This document shows positions 11,764-25,600 of a stretch of DNA of 64,000 nt, in pieces. A program made the position numbers and the translations under genes. Each line of letters begins with the position of its first letter. Position 1 is the stretch's first letter. The notes below the pieces were generated by a model. It was not told the DNA's origin and did not search any database. It worked only from the letters and a program-made list of their open reading frames with translations. Location of the stretch: positions 62,932,646-62,996,645 of the forward strand of contig CM037585.1 in the NCBI GenBank assembly GCA_021018995.1, read 5' to 3'. Origin of the DNA: Chloranthus sessilifolius. Taxonomy: Eukaryota > Streptophyta > Magnoliopsida > Chloranthales > Chloranthaceae.

Positions 11764-12873
11764 TTACGCCTCGTTTTCCTCCTTTATGCTCGGTTCTGAT
11801 TTCTTCACAGGCCGTTTGAAAGCCCATTTATGGGTCCATTTCTTCCTTTCTGATTTTCTTCGATTGGCTCGGCCACGGTTCAAACATGCGAATCTGAATT
11901 CCCCGTCAATCTCCTCGACTTTGAAAAAGCTTGACCTCGAATTTTGGTCGACATCGATAAATGGTATCAAGTATACTTGTTTTCCATGGATCTCGAACTT
12001 TTGAATGGTCTCAGACTCGGTAGGGACGATCACAGATGCTTGTGCATCGATGATTGCCGGTTCGGTAGGGCCTATCATGGATGATTGGACTTCAACGATC
12101 TTGGGCTCTTCGACGGTTTTGAGATCTGCCACGATCTCAGCAACTGGTATGAACTCTTCAACCAGACGTTGTTCCGACACAAGATTAAGGCGGATAACTA
12201 GATCTGCGTGAACGGGCGCCATCGGTTCTTCCATAGGCATGGAAGTACTTTGATTTACTATAGGATCGGCATCTTCCACCGATACAGGTACAACCACGGG
12301 TTCGGGTAGAGGATCGATAACAATTTTAGGTGAGATGAGGTCGGCTAGGGTAATGACAATGACGGGCTTGATTTCTTAAATGGGCTTTGGGTTAACGAAC
12401 ACGGGATTTGAAAGCTTAAATCTCAAAGCTTCATGTCTCACAGATATGATTTCTTCTTGTAGTTTGAGAAGAAAATCCTCAAGAAATTCTTGAATGAGAC
12501 CCCTGTTTAATGCCTCTGCTATCCGACGTGTATTTGTTAACTCACGTCTAATCTCAAGAGTAAACGCTCGATCATATAAAGTTGGCCAATATCGAGGTGT
12601 TGAATTTAAATACCTCAGACTCTGCGATCTAGTTTTCACTACCTCCCATGCTTGTCTAATCTTACCAATTGTCTGATACAAATCAATGAGCTTTCGCCGA
12701 TCCACAAACGATCTCATTCTAGCCATCATGAATCCATTCAACTCATGCAAGGCTTCGATAAATTGTTCTTTACTCATGATGGACTTCAAGGCTCTGATAC
12801 CAAAAACTGACGCAGGACAAACGCTAAAATCCTGACAATTAGAGAAAAGACAAACTAAAAAGATAGATTCCAA
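11764..12873 (-). pseudogene. Internal coding remnant of element C (gag-type, non-autonomous)
   Basis: Two minus-strand frames, 12873-12376 and 12297-11764, encode about 165 and 177 residues. The first is Arg/Leu-rich and helical. The second is acidic with many Val/Glu/Pro, then a basic stretch (NRGRANRRKSERKKW). Neither shows a protease or reverse transcriptase motif, and no zinc knuckle was seen. Position between a primer-binding site (about 12788-12806) and the other LTR makes them the internal region of a non-autonomous LTR element. I do not recognise a function beyond that. The first frame begins inside the LTR, so its true start is probably the Met near 12777. Confidence 0.55.
12788..12806 (-). 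other. Primer-binding site of element C (initiator tRNA-Met type)
   Basis: Directly inside the LTR the minus strand reads TTTTTGGTATCAGAGCC. It contains TGGTATCAGAGC, the usual complement of the 3' end of initiator tRNA-Met. It fixes the element's orientation as minus and the LTR edge near 12808. Confidence 0.8.
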
Positions 12874-13350
12874 GGCTTCACACTAAGGGTTTTCCGAAGC
12901 TTCACACCACGGTTGTACGTCGGCTTCGCACGAAAAACAATTACTCACTCCTCGAGGTTTGAAGGATTCACTCCCTCAATTGAAAACTTTTACAAGCTCT
13001 CTAGGGTTTGCACAAAAGTAACTCTCTTTCATTCAATAATAAAAAAACTCCATACAATGTTCTTCTTAATGACCTTATATAGGAGGTCTTTCAATAAAAT
13101 AAAACCCTAAAACAAATACTAAATAAAAGACAGTTAAGCCAACTTAAGTTCGAAATAGAAAAATAAAAAAATTTAAACTAACTTGGTGCGATTTCGATTG
13201 ATCAAAATTGAAATTCGATTGATAGAAAGTAAAAATCGATCGATCGAAATTCATATATATGAAATATCACCGTCGACATTCGATCGATCGAAATTGATAG
13301 AAATAGGACTTCGATCAATCAAATTTGCCCTGTGCTCCTTCCTTGCTCCA
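12808..13350 (-). repeat. Complete LTR of element C
   Basis: The LTR runs from TGACGCAGGACA (12808) to CCTTGCTCCA (13350) and is flanked inside by the primer-binding site. It carries TATATAGG near 13076 and the CGATCGATCGAAAT array. It ends in TG...CA, as expected for an LTR. Confidence 0.75.
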
Positions 13351-14240
13351 GAATTTTCTTCTTTACGCCTCGCTTCTCCTTATGCCCGCCATTCGATTCA
13401 TGGCCGCTTGAAAGTTTCCATTTATCGGTCCATTTTACTTCTCTATTGATTTTCGATTGGCTTCGCCACTACCCAAACATGGATCTGAATTCTGCCACTC
13501 GGCCCCGCTTATTTTAGACATATATGCTTGTTCCGCTTTGTGTGGATGTACCAAGTGTTCCGCTTTATAATCGGATCAAATTATGGCAGCTGTTCAGACA
13601 AGACGGTTCCGAAAGGCGGAAATCCGAGCTGTCACAGGATATAACCCAAATCTGGCAAAATTTTCATTGCGACCCGTGCATGTCCACCATTATAGCTTCA
13701 ATCTGCTCCATCCATCTCATTCACACTTATCCAACCATTGCTTTATCTGGCTTTTATTTATGATCACGATCTCCATCGGATCATTGGAATTGATCTAGAT
13801 GATAATCTGACACACTTTCACCATCAGGATCACTATCGGAACGTGCGTCATGAATATGATGAAAAACGAACTTCTCACCATTGAAAATCTCATCGGACCC
13901 TTGATCAATGATTGTGTTTTGATTGAGCACATCAATGGCTTCCTTATTTTCTTCTGGATTGAGATAAGACAATTGATTTTCGATCAAACCAAAACGGGTT
14001 GATTGATCCCTTTGATCTAGATCTACCCATTGATCCTCTTCAATTTCTTGATTTGGGACCCTTTCAACAATCAAATTTTCGTCTCCGATCTCTGCCATGA
14101 AGAATGACTGTTGCCCTCAGAACCTATAGATCTATTCTACGCGTCATAATGGTTTGATCGATTTTTCGAAAAACTCGTTGGGCCTCGCTCTCCAATTGAT
14201 CAAGTCGCAAGATCAATGTAGGTTTGATCCTTGATTAAAT
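13351..14240 (-). pseudogene. Second, partial internal region of element C
   Basis: 13351-13510 is homologous to 11752-11910, the tail of the first internal region. A further internal copy therefore abuts the outer edge of the LTR, giving an LTR-internal-LTR-internal order. Beyond about 13510 the sequence differs. It includes a minus frame of 105 residues (14098-13781), acidic and Asn/Asp-rich, with no recognised domain. Confidence 0.5.
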
Positions 14241-14251
14241 CTTGTAACACC

Positions 14252-15538
14252 TAAAACACCCACCCTCAGTTTTCCCATTTGAAGCACCCGGACTGATAAA
14301 AGTTTATGTGAACCGCAGCCCTCAATAGTCGAAAATCAAGTGCAGGAAAATCCACTTGTAGATCAGTTTATATGTGACAAAACACAATAAAACTACCTTG
14401 ATTTCCCAGAAATTCAGCTCATCTGTACAAAATCACAGAAAACTGCAGCAATAAAAACTGCAATCCAAATCCACTAACCCGTGTAAAAACACGACTTCAG
14501 AAAAGAATTTTACAACCACAATTTCTGAATATTATGGAATTATTGTTGAGGAAATTTACAGAATAAACTGTGAAATAATACCGTCAAAACAGATCATATA
14601 TATTAGAAAATATATTACTCACACTGTTTTGAAGACCGCATTAGCAATTCTTCAGCTACACCCAGCCACAGAAATAAGATCTGATTTGTAGTGTTAAACA
14701 TGTAGCAGCAGCAGTAATAGGAGGTTTCAAAGACTACCAGACCAACAAGCTTTAATCAATTTTAAAAGATTGATAGTTCCGGCAGCACCAGAGGTTCGGA
14801 AACCTTGAGATCAGCAGCAGCTATCTTAGAAGTCACAGTAGCCAAGAATCAAAACTCCCGTATGGTTTTCTCAAAAGTAAAAATGATCTTAATCATAAAA
14901 TCTTGCGGCAATAATTTCTGTAGCAGTTTGGTAACATATGTAAAGAAATAAAAATAGAAGTTTCTAATCTAGTCTCCTACTATAACTTGGACTCTAAGCA
15001 AGTAAATAAAAAGAACGTTTCTCTAACTTAAACCCCTAATTTCTAGTGCCTCAAAACTTTCGAAAAAAATAAAGATTACACTTAAGTGATCCTAATCTTA
15101 AATGGAATGTAGGGCTCCATACGTAAATATAGTCTCTATTTACATACACTCAATGACCCCTTCTCGTAATGAGAATGTACATAACCCTATCCCGGTCTTG
15201 TCCAGTATGAAATGAACTAATACTCTGATGATCGAGTTGATTCCATGATTATAAGCTCATAACCCTAGCCCATTCCCATTTTGGATGTAGCAGACCTACT
15301 AATTCTTTTATTCCAGTTAGTAAGAGAGCTCTTGAACTAAGAAATAGACCCTAGAAGCTAAAAGAGGAGATATCCTGAGCAACTGTCACGAGAACGTGAG
15401 TATCGTGATAGAAAGTTCATGAGAATAAATTATCGTGTCTTTTCAGCCACTCTCAAGGCCCACTTCTCCCTTATCTTAAGGCCCATTGGTAGGACCCCAT
15501 TTAACCCTCCCCAATTCTGGCCCACTATAATACGAAAT
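14252..15538 (-). repeat. Candidate solo or truncated LTR
   Basis: The plus-strand left edge reads TGTAACACCTAAAACACCC. At the right, the minus strand has a purine-rich GAAAGGGGGAGAACTAG just before a possible LTR start. This pattern fits a minus-strand 3' LTR with its polypurine tract, but no second copy is in the window and no target duplication was found, so the limits are provisional. Confidence 0.35.
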
Positions 15539-15559
15539 CAATACTAGTTCTCCCCCTTT

Positions 15560-16588
15560 CAAACTAGTTTTGACCTTCAAATCTAATTAAATCTGCTCAA
15601 TTTTCTTGGACTGCATCATGAACACTACTGCAGGAAGAAGAAAAATTATAGTTTCGACAATGACGCGAGAGAGAGAGGATATATATTACAGTATTTGTCA
15701 AATGGAAGCTCCAACATTTGTGTGACTGTGATTGCTTAAGAAAAGGGGTTTCATATACTAGAAAAGAATAATTTTCTTATACAGGAAATTAGATATGAAC
15801 GTATTAAAAGAATTTATAAAATTATTACAGCATATAACAGTTAAGCAGAAAATAGCATAATCAGCACACCAGATGTTAGAGTTGAAGGTGTTTTGTAGAA
15901 GACCAAACTGAGCCAACATTTTGTAGTTGCCTGCTAAATTCTAATGGAACATACAGAAAAGGATTGAAAGCCCAAATAAATGCTACAAAATTTACAGGTC
16001 AACTCAACAAACTTCGGTCAAGATACATCTGAAACCTGCCTTTGATAATATCTCGATTAAGGACCTCAAAATCTTGAAAGAATAGGCAACTCTTTAAAGT
16101 TTTAAAGTAGAAAAAATAAAAAAATAAAAAGTCACGTAAATATGTCTTGAGCATTTTCCACCTTGACTCGGGATTGGTTCTCATCATGTCAAGCTATGTT
16201 TTGAGCATTTTCCACCTTAAATACACAATGCTTATCAAGCCTAGGGGAAAGCCAAATAAATAATTATCAAGAGTAAAACATATGATAGTTATTGGCACCA
16301 TGAAAAAAAGCTGCTGGATGTAACTGATAAGCAAAAAAGGTAGTTGGCAATGAATTTTGATTCCTTAATAATGAAATGACAAGGGTTTTGGATGGAATTT
16401 TGTTCCAACAACTGTTAAATGGTCACTGTGTAGCAGTTTTTAGAGAATAGATCATCTTATTCAGCTAATCAGCTGTGATCCCCATAGGCGGCTCTCTACT
16501 GATTGCAAGAAAAGGTAAAAGGCATAAAAGTAGGAAGCCATCTAGATTGAACAAATTTTTCTGACGTTTAGTAAAGTAAACGAGCAAC
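15560..16588. other. Non-coding stretch 3' of exon 6, nothing convincing
   Basis: AT-rich sequence with no repeat boundary, RNA gene or convincing exon. A direct repeat TTGAGCATTTTCCACCTT occurs at about 16146 and 16201. I searched it for the expected next exon of the host gene and found no convincing match. Confidence 0.6.
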
Positions 16589-16674
16589 CTCAAGAGTAAT
16601 GTTCAACTTCACATCAACATCCAAAGTTGGCTCAGAGTCGTTTGTATCCCAAGTTATATGATTTCTCATGAATG
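16589..16674 (-). CDS. Host gene exon 6
   Basis: The acceptor TTGTATTTGCAG precedes 16674. The exon completes Ala, then encodes 28 codons from [15 protein letters not shown] through [11 protein letters not shown], ending in phase 0 at GAG followed by GTTGCT. If the donor is not used, the frame reaches a stop at 16568 after six more residues, giving a 198-residue protein. The family normally continues past this point, so a further exon is expected to the left. Confidence 0.85.
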
Positions 16675-19600
16675 CTGCAAATACAAAGAAAATATAGAAA
16701 GTCTCTTTCAGCATTATGATTCCATTACATGCCGAATGACAAAAAATTTGTGGTTTAATAAATGAAAATGTTAATAATTTGTTATCATTAGCATTAGTTC
16801 TTTTCCATAATGGAAACCAAACATCATTGATACATGGGATACAATAAATAAAAAATTGATTGGTAATACCATGGTTTAAAAACTCGGCGAGTCGATTCGG
16901 CTCGACCAGTTTCTGAGTCAACTCGCCTATGGGATCGAACAGGCAAGCGACTCGGTCGACTCGCCGATCCAACTCGGAAACTCAACCGAGTTTGGGGACT
17001 CGGCGAGTCGACTTTAGTGGCTGGATTGGCGGGGTTTTTTAGTAGTAGAAGAAGAAGAAGAAGAAGAAGAAGAAGATGAAGAAGAAAGAAGAAAGAAAGA
17101 AGAAAGAAAGAGACGAAGAAAGAAGAAAGAAGAAAGAAGAAAGAAGAAAGAAGAAAGAAGAAAGAAAGAAAGAAAGAAAGAAGAAGAAAGAAGAAAGAAA
17201 GAAGAATTGCAGCCGTCAGAAGTCAGCCCCTCTCGTACCCTAAAATCTAGAAGAAGAATTGAAGCCCTCTCGTGGCCTAAAATCTGTAAGTAAATTATTT
17301 TTTTCATTTTTACAAGCCACGCGATTTGAATCGCAGCCCTCTTGTGCCCCTAAAATCAGTAATTTCTTTTCACTTTTATAAGCCACATGATTTGAATCGC
17401 AGTCCTCTCATGCCCTAAAATTTGTAAGTATTTTTTTTTTATTCACTTTTATAAGCCACACTTTTTTTTCACTTTTAGCACCCTTTTACTCTTTTTTTCA
17501 CATATTCTATGCAGAATTGCAGATCATTTGGCTCAGATTTTCATTTTGCACATTTATTTTTTGTACAAGTTTTATGCACAGTATATATATATATATATAT
17601 TAAAGAACCCGAGTCGGAGCGAGTCGAGTCGGACCAATTTTCTGCATTGACTCTACTCAGATGATTTCCGAGTTGAGTTGAGTTTCTGTGTTTTAAAACC
17701 ATAGGTAATACAATAATTAAATCTGTGTAATTGTTTATGTAATCAAAACAATACCAACAAAAGCCCATGATGTTGCTGGCGAGCAAGTTTAAAGAAGGGA
17801 TCTTTTTATGGTTGTCTGAATTGTTTCATTGAATTATCAAAATAGAAATATTTTCCATTCATTTCTTCTATAGGATATGTAGAAGCGAGAGGAATTTATC
17901 AGAAGCGAGGTATCTGATTGCATCACAACAAATATATACTACATACAAGTTTTTTATCTACAACACAACCTTCTACCAGACTAAACATTCTATAATAGGG
18001 GTAAAATCGTCAATAATCTTAACTTTAATGCCAACAGCTAAGTTATCATAATAACTGCAATCATATACTCATATTAAACTCCAAGTTAGTTTACTTATGA
18101 CATAGATATATCATAGTCACAAAGTTGGGAGTCGGCAATAAATCGGCAAGGGAGAAATTGGAGAAAATAAAAACCTTCAAAAAAATGTAAAAAATATATC
18201 ATAATATATTTCCAGTAAAAAATTATAATTTTAATGAATAAAAGAGTACAAAATAGGAAAAACTCATAGATTTTTTAAGAATAAACTGAACAAAATGCTA
18301 CAAAACCTAAAGGTTTTATCCCCTTAAGTATAAGTGGCGAAAAAAGAAAAAGAAAATCAGACCACAGCACAAATGTGACAGCCCGGATTTCGCCATCGGA
18401 CCGCCGCTATTGACAATCCCCAAACGTGACACTTGGTATGTCCACAAGAGGGCGGAACTAAAAGCAGATATCTCTTGCAAAGTAAATAGAGTCATCATAA
18501 ATGGCAAAAGAAAACTCTAATTCTATATATATCAAGAAAAAAAGACAAGTGACAGTTTTGTCCTTATGCAAACCACAAGTCTGACAGAACCGAAACGAAC
18601 CATCGGTGATGGCCAACCATCACCAAAACAGTGGTTCACAGCATCAGTTTACATTTCATGAATCCAATGTTCTAACTAAATGTAAAGGCCGAACGTACCA
18701 AGCCTTGATCACAAAATCTTAAAATCCGGCCCCACAATCCCCTAAGGGAAATACTCCTCCGGAGGAAGTTCTGATTCTTCCTCAGGAAGATAATCAGGAT
18801 CCTCGAGCCCCAAATCCTCATTTACCCAAGTTCGCGCTTGTACTTGTGCCGTATAGTCGAGGGATGAGTTAGCAGTCTAAGCTCAGTAGATAAAATATCA
18901 ATAACATTCATATCACGAATCAAGCATAGATTTTCATGACTGATTTCCAAAGCACGTATTATATCCCACACAACTGAAATTTTTAGATGTATGAATCAAG
19001 CAAAGTCACGTTTTTAAATACCCATTTTTCTCATACGAAGTTCACATTCTTAACACAATTCATATTAATGCTTATTTCGGAGTTTTCATGTCGTCTTATC
19101 TAAAGTTAACTTAAAACAATAACTTAAATAAACTCTCAAGCATATAGAGCATTGAAAGCCACACATATACCGATGGGAATCCCCGAACCATCGTCATTCA
19201 ATTGAACCATTTTCAAAACACGATGCCAAGCCCTTGAGCTAAGCTAACAGGGTCACTTGAGCCGAAGTGCCAAGCCCCTGAGCTATGTTAACAGGGTCAC
19301 TTGAGCAGCTAAAATTACCATTGGCCGGCATAATTTGTACGGATATCCCGTCGTACCAGTACACGATGGGGATTCGTTCAACATGAACCTCAAATCATAG
19401 TGCATGTTCTAACACATAGTTTAACGCAGTGTAGTTGATCAGTGTGATCTATTTTTAGCTAGATTTGGGGATCTTACACAGCTTGTATTCGAAGTTCACA
19501 CACACATGCTTATCACATTTCATGTTCGGAGTTCACACACGCTTATCACTTTATTTCAAGTATCTAAATCTTACTCACATGCATATTACGCACGCACATG

Positions 19601-22600
19601 CTCATCGAACTAATCACATCACACTATCTATAAAAATCACATCATATGTAGGGTTATTGAATTTTCCTACCTCACGGTTCACGAAGCACCCTAATCTAGT
19701 AAAATGGAGTGAATATCCTCACGTACACATCTAATCCATACCTATATTCCAATGTATTGAAAGAGCATGTATTAATGCTTAGAAGAACAAATGGATAGGA
19801 ATTTCGAAGAATTTTCCCAAAAGCATCAAAAACAGCCCAAACTTGCTCAGTCACGAGCGCGCAAGCTCCATGGTCGCGCGAGCGACCTCGCTCGAGCGAC
19901 TGTGTTCTCCTTTATCTCTTATTAACCAAACGTACTCAATTGTGTGCACAAGTTTCAAGTCGCGCGAGCGACTCACATGGCACACCCATAGTCGCGCGAG
20001 CGACTGTTCAAGCCTTACTTTTTAGGCTATTATGAAGCTCCTCTCGCGTGAGCTACTTAAGGTCGCACCCGCAATACTCAAGGTTGCACAAGTGAGTTTC
20101 GGGATTTTGGGGTTATCACTCAAAATTGAATTTTCTTTCTTATCCCCTTCTTCACCAAACTCCTTTTTACATTAATGCAACATATATGGGGCATTAATTG
20201 CTTCCATTTATCACTACTTAATCCCCATTTAATGTACACAATCCACAAGATCTTACCTCAATAGCTTGCAGAATTCATGTGTGACCTTTGGATCCAAAAC
20301 TCGAGATCCACGGCTTATCCCTTGTGTCTGAAGGGCTTGAAGACCCGACCTCTTGCGATCGTATCACGATGCACACGAAGCTCAAATCCTTCCCCCCCCC
20401 CCCCCGAGTACACTCAACTCATTAAAGCCCTTTGAAATTCACACAAGATACTCTCTCCCTAGAGGGTTTCTCACCAAGCTTTCACACAGGATTCTCACAC
20501 TCCACGAATCGGTGTTTCAAATCACACGATCACAATGCGTGGTCCTGTGCGGAAGATCGATCGCGAACACGCGTCATCAGCTGTAATGGTTCACACGAGA
20601 GCCCTTCTCTCTTCTATTTCCAAGAAAAATGAAATAAGGCAAACTGCTTACAAGATAAGTCATTTCTCTTATATCCTCGGTTAGCTTCTATGTGAAGCAC
20701 ATAAACACCTCTAGGCGTTAGTCAAGTGGGTTGGTTCACTTGTAAACCCCACACACCTAACTCAAGTATTTGCTCATACACACACGTCAAATGATCCTCA
20801 AATAAACCAAGTGATCTCACTAAATCCGGTATGGTGCAGTGCGCCGCACTAACACGTACACCTAGTTAAGTTACACGACTTCCAAAATTTGGGGATATTA
20901 CATCCTCCTCTCGTTTTTTAATTTTCGTCCTCGAAAATTGAACACAAGCACACATGTTTACCTGTAACCTACACACGTACTTATGGCATATCACATGTCT
21001 CCCACGTGAACACACATATGCACACGTAAGTATCCATTCACCTTGAATCACCATTAAACACATTCCGAATTCCATATACAACGTCAAATCACAACGAAAG
21101 CATACAGAATCATCACGCAAACTATGCGAAATATAAAAGTTGTCCACATTCCTATCGAAATTGAAACACATCACACGAAATCAGTCATACATTCATATCA
21201 ATTTCATATTATGGAATTGGAATTATTTACATTTTATGATCTTCCATAAAAATGATTATACCAGCACAATGTCTTCCTGCACACACTTCCAATTTCTCTG
21301 CATATTTAATGCTAATATAACTTGCAAGAACAGTATCCACCTTCGATGGATACACAACTACACAAGGATATCCATAAGGAACTTATGGATCGTACTTACA
21401 ATCATACTAATCATAACTACGTATACATACTAATCATGACAAAATCACACACATAATCATTCAACACAACGGTGAAACCACAAAATTGAATCACCATTCT
21501 ACCATATCTACGATGGTCACACACAAAGACTAGTTAATAATTACAAAGCCATCTAGAAAAGTAAAGTGTAGCAACCATGCTACATTGTTATGAAAACTCC
21601 AAAATATCCAAAATTTTCAAGCAATCCAAATTAAACATAAGAAAACAAAATATCCAACAACCATAGCCCCTTGGCTATTCCTCATCACCACCAAGCTGCT
21701 GATCCGCATCATCACCACCCGCTCCACCGGCTCCAGAACTAGAAGCCTCTAGTACGTATGCTCTAGCCGCAGCCATGCGATGCAAGTAATCGGACTGGTA
21801 CATGTACTGCATCGCACTAGTGAGCATAGCCTCGTGGTAATAGAGTTGGCGTGTGTTCCTCTCATTCTGCTGCTCGATTCGCTGGAGTGTTATATCTTGC
21901 AAATCCATCCTTCGAAAAAGCTCTGATGTGTAAGTCCACACCACCGTATGGATGAATCGGTGGTTGGCTTTGAGCTTGGTGTGGTGGCATCTGCTGTTGA
22001 GCCGCTTGGTCTAGCTCAGGATGTGGTTGCTGCTGTTGCTATTGTGGTTGTTGTTGATGGTGGTGCGCCCGTTGCGCAAGCTCCTGTAATTGGCGGCGCT
22101 TAACGCTCACCCTTTAACTCACCTTCAAGTCGTCGAACTTATAGTTCTGGGTGTTACCGATCAACTGTAGCTCGGTGTTTGGGATTTGATATTTCCAATC
22201 AATCTGTTCATTAATGTATTGTTCGATCATCTTTGTGATCAAGCGTGCGTACGATAGTTTTATCAGGGTCACTCTCATCGTACTCTACCTCGCATTGTTT
22301 CGAGCGTAGACAATGCCCTCAGAAACAATGGCTGGGGCAGAGATCCACCTCCCCTGGTATGCGGAATAGAGGGTTTGAAGCAATACATCTCTTCTCTCCT
22401 GTTTGTGTCCAAGTGGATATAAATTTTTCCGAAATATTATATCCAATGGCCACGTGTAATCAGGCAACTGTACTCGTTTCACTGACATCCTGGACCCGGT
22501 TCGTCCATTAATCATCACTGCGATTATGTTTTCAAAAGACACTTTGTCTTGGTTTGGGGGCTGTAATGGTCCACTTTCTTCATACCTTGATGGGCAGCCC

Positions 22601-25600
22601 ATCGCGGTCGCTATGTCGGTAAGATCAAAATTAAACTCATAATCGTCTATCTTGATCACTAGCTCGGTTTGATCATCACTCATGCAGAGGTGTTGATAGA
22701 AAAGGCGTATTAGCCTAGGGCAATAATTGTCGTGAAACGGCTTGAGAAGCAGTCTCAACCCGACCCTGGCTAAGTAATCCCATGTCCAATTGGTTTCATC
22801 GTGGTCCTCAAAAAGGTTCTTGTGTATGGCCCATTCTATTTCAAACTTCTTCGAATCCCACCATTCCATAGGTTGTTCGCGTACAATCGATGGTGGAACC
22901 ACCTTTGGACGTTTTGACGGTGGGGGTTTGGAAGCTCCAACCTTCTTCGGTCGCATTCCTCAAAGACTTGAAAAGAAATCGAAGAAATTTGAACTAAAGG
23001 TGAGAATTTTTACCGTATTTGTGCGAAGAAATCAGGGAAAACTAGAAAAACGCGCTTCCAATCAAAGGCGCAAGCCACTCTGAGTGTTTCCCCAAGCCAA
23101 TCCGATGTACACGCAAAGATTTGGAGGTTTGGGAGCAAAACCCTAGCTTCAAAAATCTTCTCGCGCCTAAAATTTGGGAAGAAAATGACCTGCAAGCAAT
23201 TTATATCCTGACAGTCGCACGAGCGACCTTAAAAGTCGCGTGAGCAACATATACTTTAGTCTGGCGCCTGAACCAGTCACGTGAGAGACTGTGTTCCTTC
23301 TATTCTCGCGTGCTCTGCTGAAGAAGTCGCGCGAGCGACCTTAAATATCGCGTGCGTGAGTTCTGGAATTTCTTTGGAATTTAACTGTTTTCTATTCTTG
23401 CTCTTTTTACGGTTTTAAATCCATCTCTTCTCCTTCCATTTGTATTAAGATTTCGAGTGCACGGTATACACACGCATACTCATTACCATAATTTAACACA
23501 CAAACTCCCCTTAGTCACACGGACTCCCCTTAGTCAATCTTCAGCCATAACTAACTAACCATCCATGAACCACCACATTTAACAATCAAAATGCACAATT
23601 AAAGTTCGCAAATCTTATATACTTCATAGTGAAAGCACTCAAAATTTTACATTGCTTACCAAGTCAAACTTTACTCAAACAGTTGCGGATATGCGTCGCG
23701 TATGTCCAACTCACGTTCTCACGTAGCTTCTTCCGATGAATGATTTTGCCATTTTACAAGCACTAATGGGATACGCTTTGTACGCAACACCTGCTCTTTC
23801 CGATCAAGAATCTGGTTCTTCTCTAACTGTCAAATCTTCTTGAATCTCAATCGGTTGATAATCCAGGACGTAGGTTGGATCCCTCACGTACTTCCTTAGC
23901 ATCGACCCGTGGAATACGTTATGCATGTTCAACTTTTGCGGAGGTAACGCAACTCGATAAGCAACCTCTCAAACAAGTCCCAAAACCTCAATGGTCCTAC
24001 GTAACGTGGCCCTAGCTTCTCATGATTCCTAAAGCGCATCACAGCATCACAAATACTTTGTCCCCTATCTGAATTTCGACACTTGTCCTTTTCAAATCAG
24101 CGTAGCTTTTCTGCCTGCTCTATGCCACTTTCAATCTCTCACGGATCAAGCGTACCGCTTAGGTGGTAGTGTCAACGATTTCCAAACCCAAAATAAATTT
24201 TTCTCCGGTTTCATCCTAATTAATAGGAGATCTACATCATCGACCATACAAGACTTCATAAAGAGTCATACCGATACTTGTTTGGTAACTGTTATTATAT
24301 GCAAATTCGATCAACGATAGGCATTGATCCCATGATCCCTGAAAATTAAGCATACATGCTCTGAGCATATATTCTATAATTTGATTCACCCTTTCAGTTT
24401 GTCCATCTGTTTGTAGGTGAAACGTTGAACTGAAGTCTAATCTCATACCCATTCCCTCTTGAAACTTCTGCCAAAACTGTGAAATATACTACAAATCTCG
24501 ATATGAGACGATGCTCAAAGGAATACCATGCAATCGGATGATCTCTTTCATGTACATCTCTGCAAGTCTAATCATCGTATATGTCGTTATATGGAAAGAA
24601 ATAGGTTGACTTGGTTAGTCTATCGACGACTATATGGCGTTGTGTCCCTTCTTCATCCTTGGTAATCCCAAAATAAAATCCATAGAAATGGATTCCCACT
24701 TCCATTCCGGTATCGGTAGTGGTTGTAATAAACCCGATGGATGTCGGTGATCCACTTTCACCTGCTGACACACCAAGCACTTTGAGATGTACTTTCCGAC
24801 ATCCTTTTTCAACCTCTCCACCACAAGCTTTTCTTCAGATCTTGGTATCTTGGTACCACCTGGATGAATAGCATACTTTGACTTGTGGGCCAGGTCTAGA
24901 ACGGTATGCTGAAGATCGACATCTGTCGGTATACATAAGCGCCCTCAAAACAATAGCGATCCATCCTCCCTGATGGAGAAATCTGGTCTTGTGCCGTCAG
25001 TCACCCCTTGCATGATCTTCACAAGTTCTGCATCTTTCATCTGAAGATCGTTGATATGATTGAAGATCGTCGGTCGGATAATGATGTTTACCACTAAGGC
25101 TCATGATTCTCTCACCTCGATCTTCATGTCATATAAGGAAATATCTTCCAAAAGTTTCCATCTTCGGATTCCCATGATGAGACTTGATAACTGAGCCGAA
25201 TTCTTATGACTCAAAGCATCTGCGACAGTGTTCACCTTGCCTGGGTCATATAAAATGGAGCAATCATAATCCTTGAGAAACTCGATCCATCTTTGCTGCC
25301 TCATATTCAAATCCTTCCGAGTAAACAGGTACTTGAGGCTTTTGTGGTCTGTAAATATCTCAAAAGTTTCTCCATACAGATAATGTCTCCATATCTTCAA
25401 AGCAAAAATCACTGCAGCTAGTTCAAGATCATGTGTTGGATAGTTCTTTTCATGATCCTTGAGCTGTCACGAGCCATAGGAGATAACCTTCTGGTTCTGG
25501 TTAACCACACAGCCTAAGCCGTTGTGTGATGCATCACTATAAACAACAAAACGTCCAATTCTTGATGGAATGGTTAATACTGGTGCGGAGATCAATGTCC

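Noticed and set aside
15600..15640. Minus-strand Met-Met-Gln codons after a CTGCAG acceptor as a candidate terminal host exon
   Set aside because: Too short, followed quickly by a stop, and no wider similarity to the expected C-terminal segment.
16480..16540. Possible next host exon just left of exon 6 (a frame with Pro-Phe-Thr after an AG)
   Set aside because: It would need an intron of about 50 bp, shorter than plants normally splice, and the similarity is only three residues.
17014..17307. Minus-strand ORF rich in Ser, Phe and Leu
   Set aside because: It is the translated (GAA)n-type microsatellite within a hAT-like element, not a gene.
19845..20090. Regular palindromes resembling a CRISPR-like array
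   Set aside because: Spacing is irregular, the unit is too short, and they sit inside a plant LTR.
20391..20405. Poly-C run of about 14 bases within the chromovirus LTR
   Set aside because: A simple homopolymer; could be a sequencing or assembly artefact.
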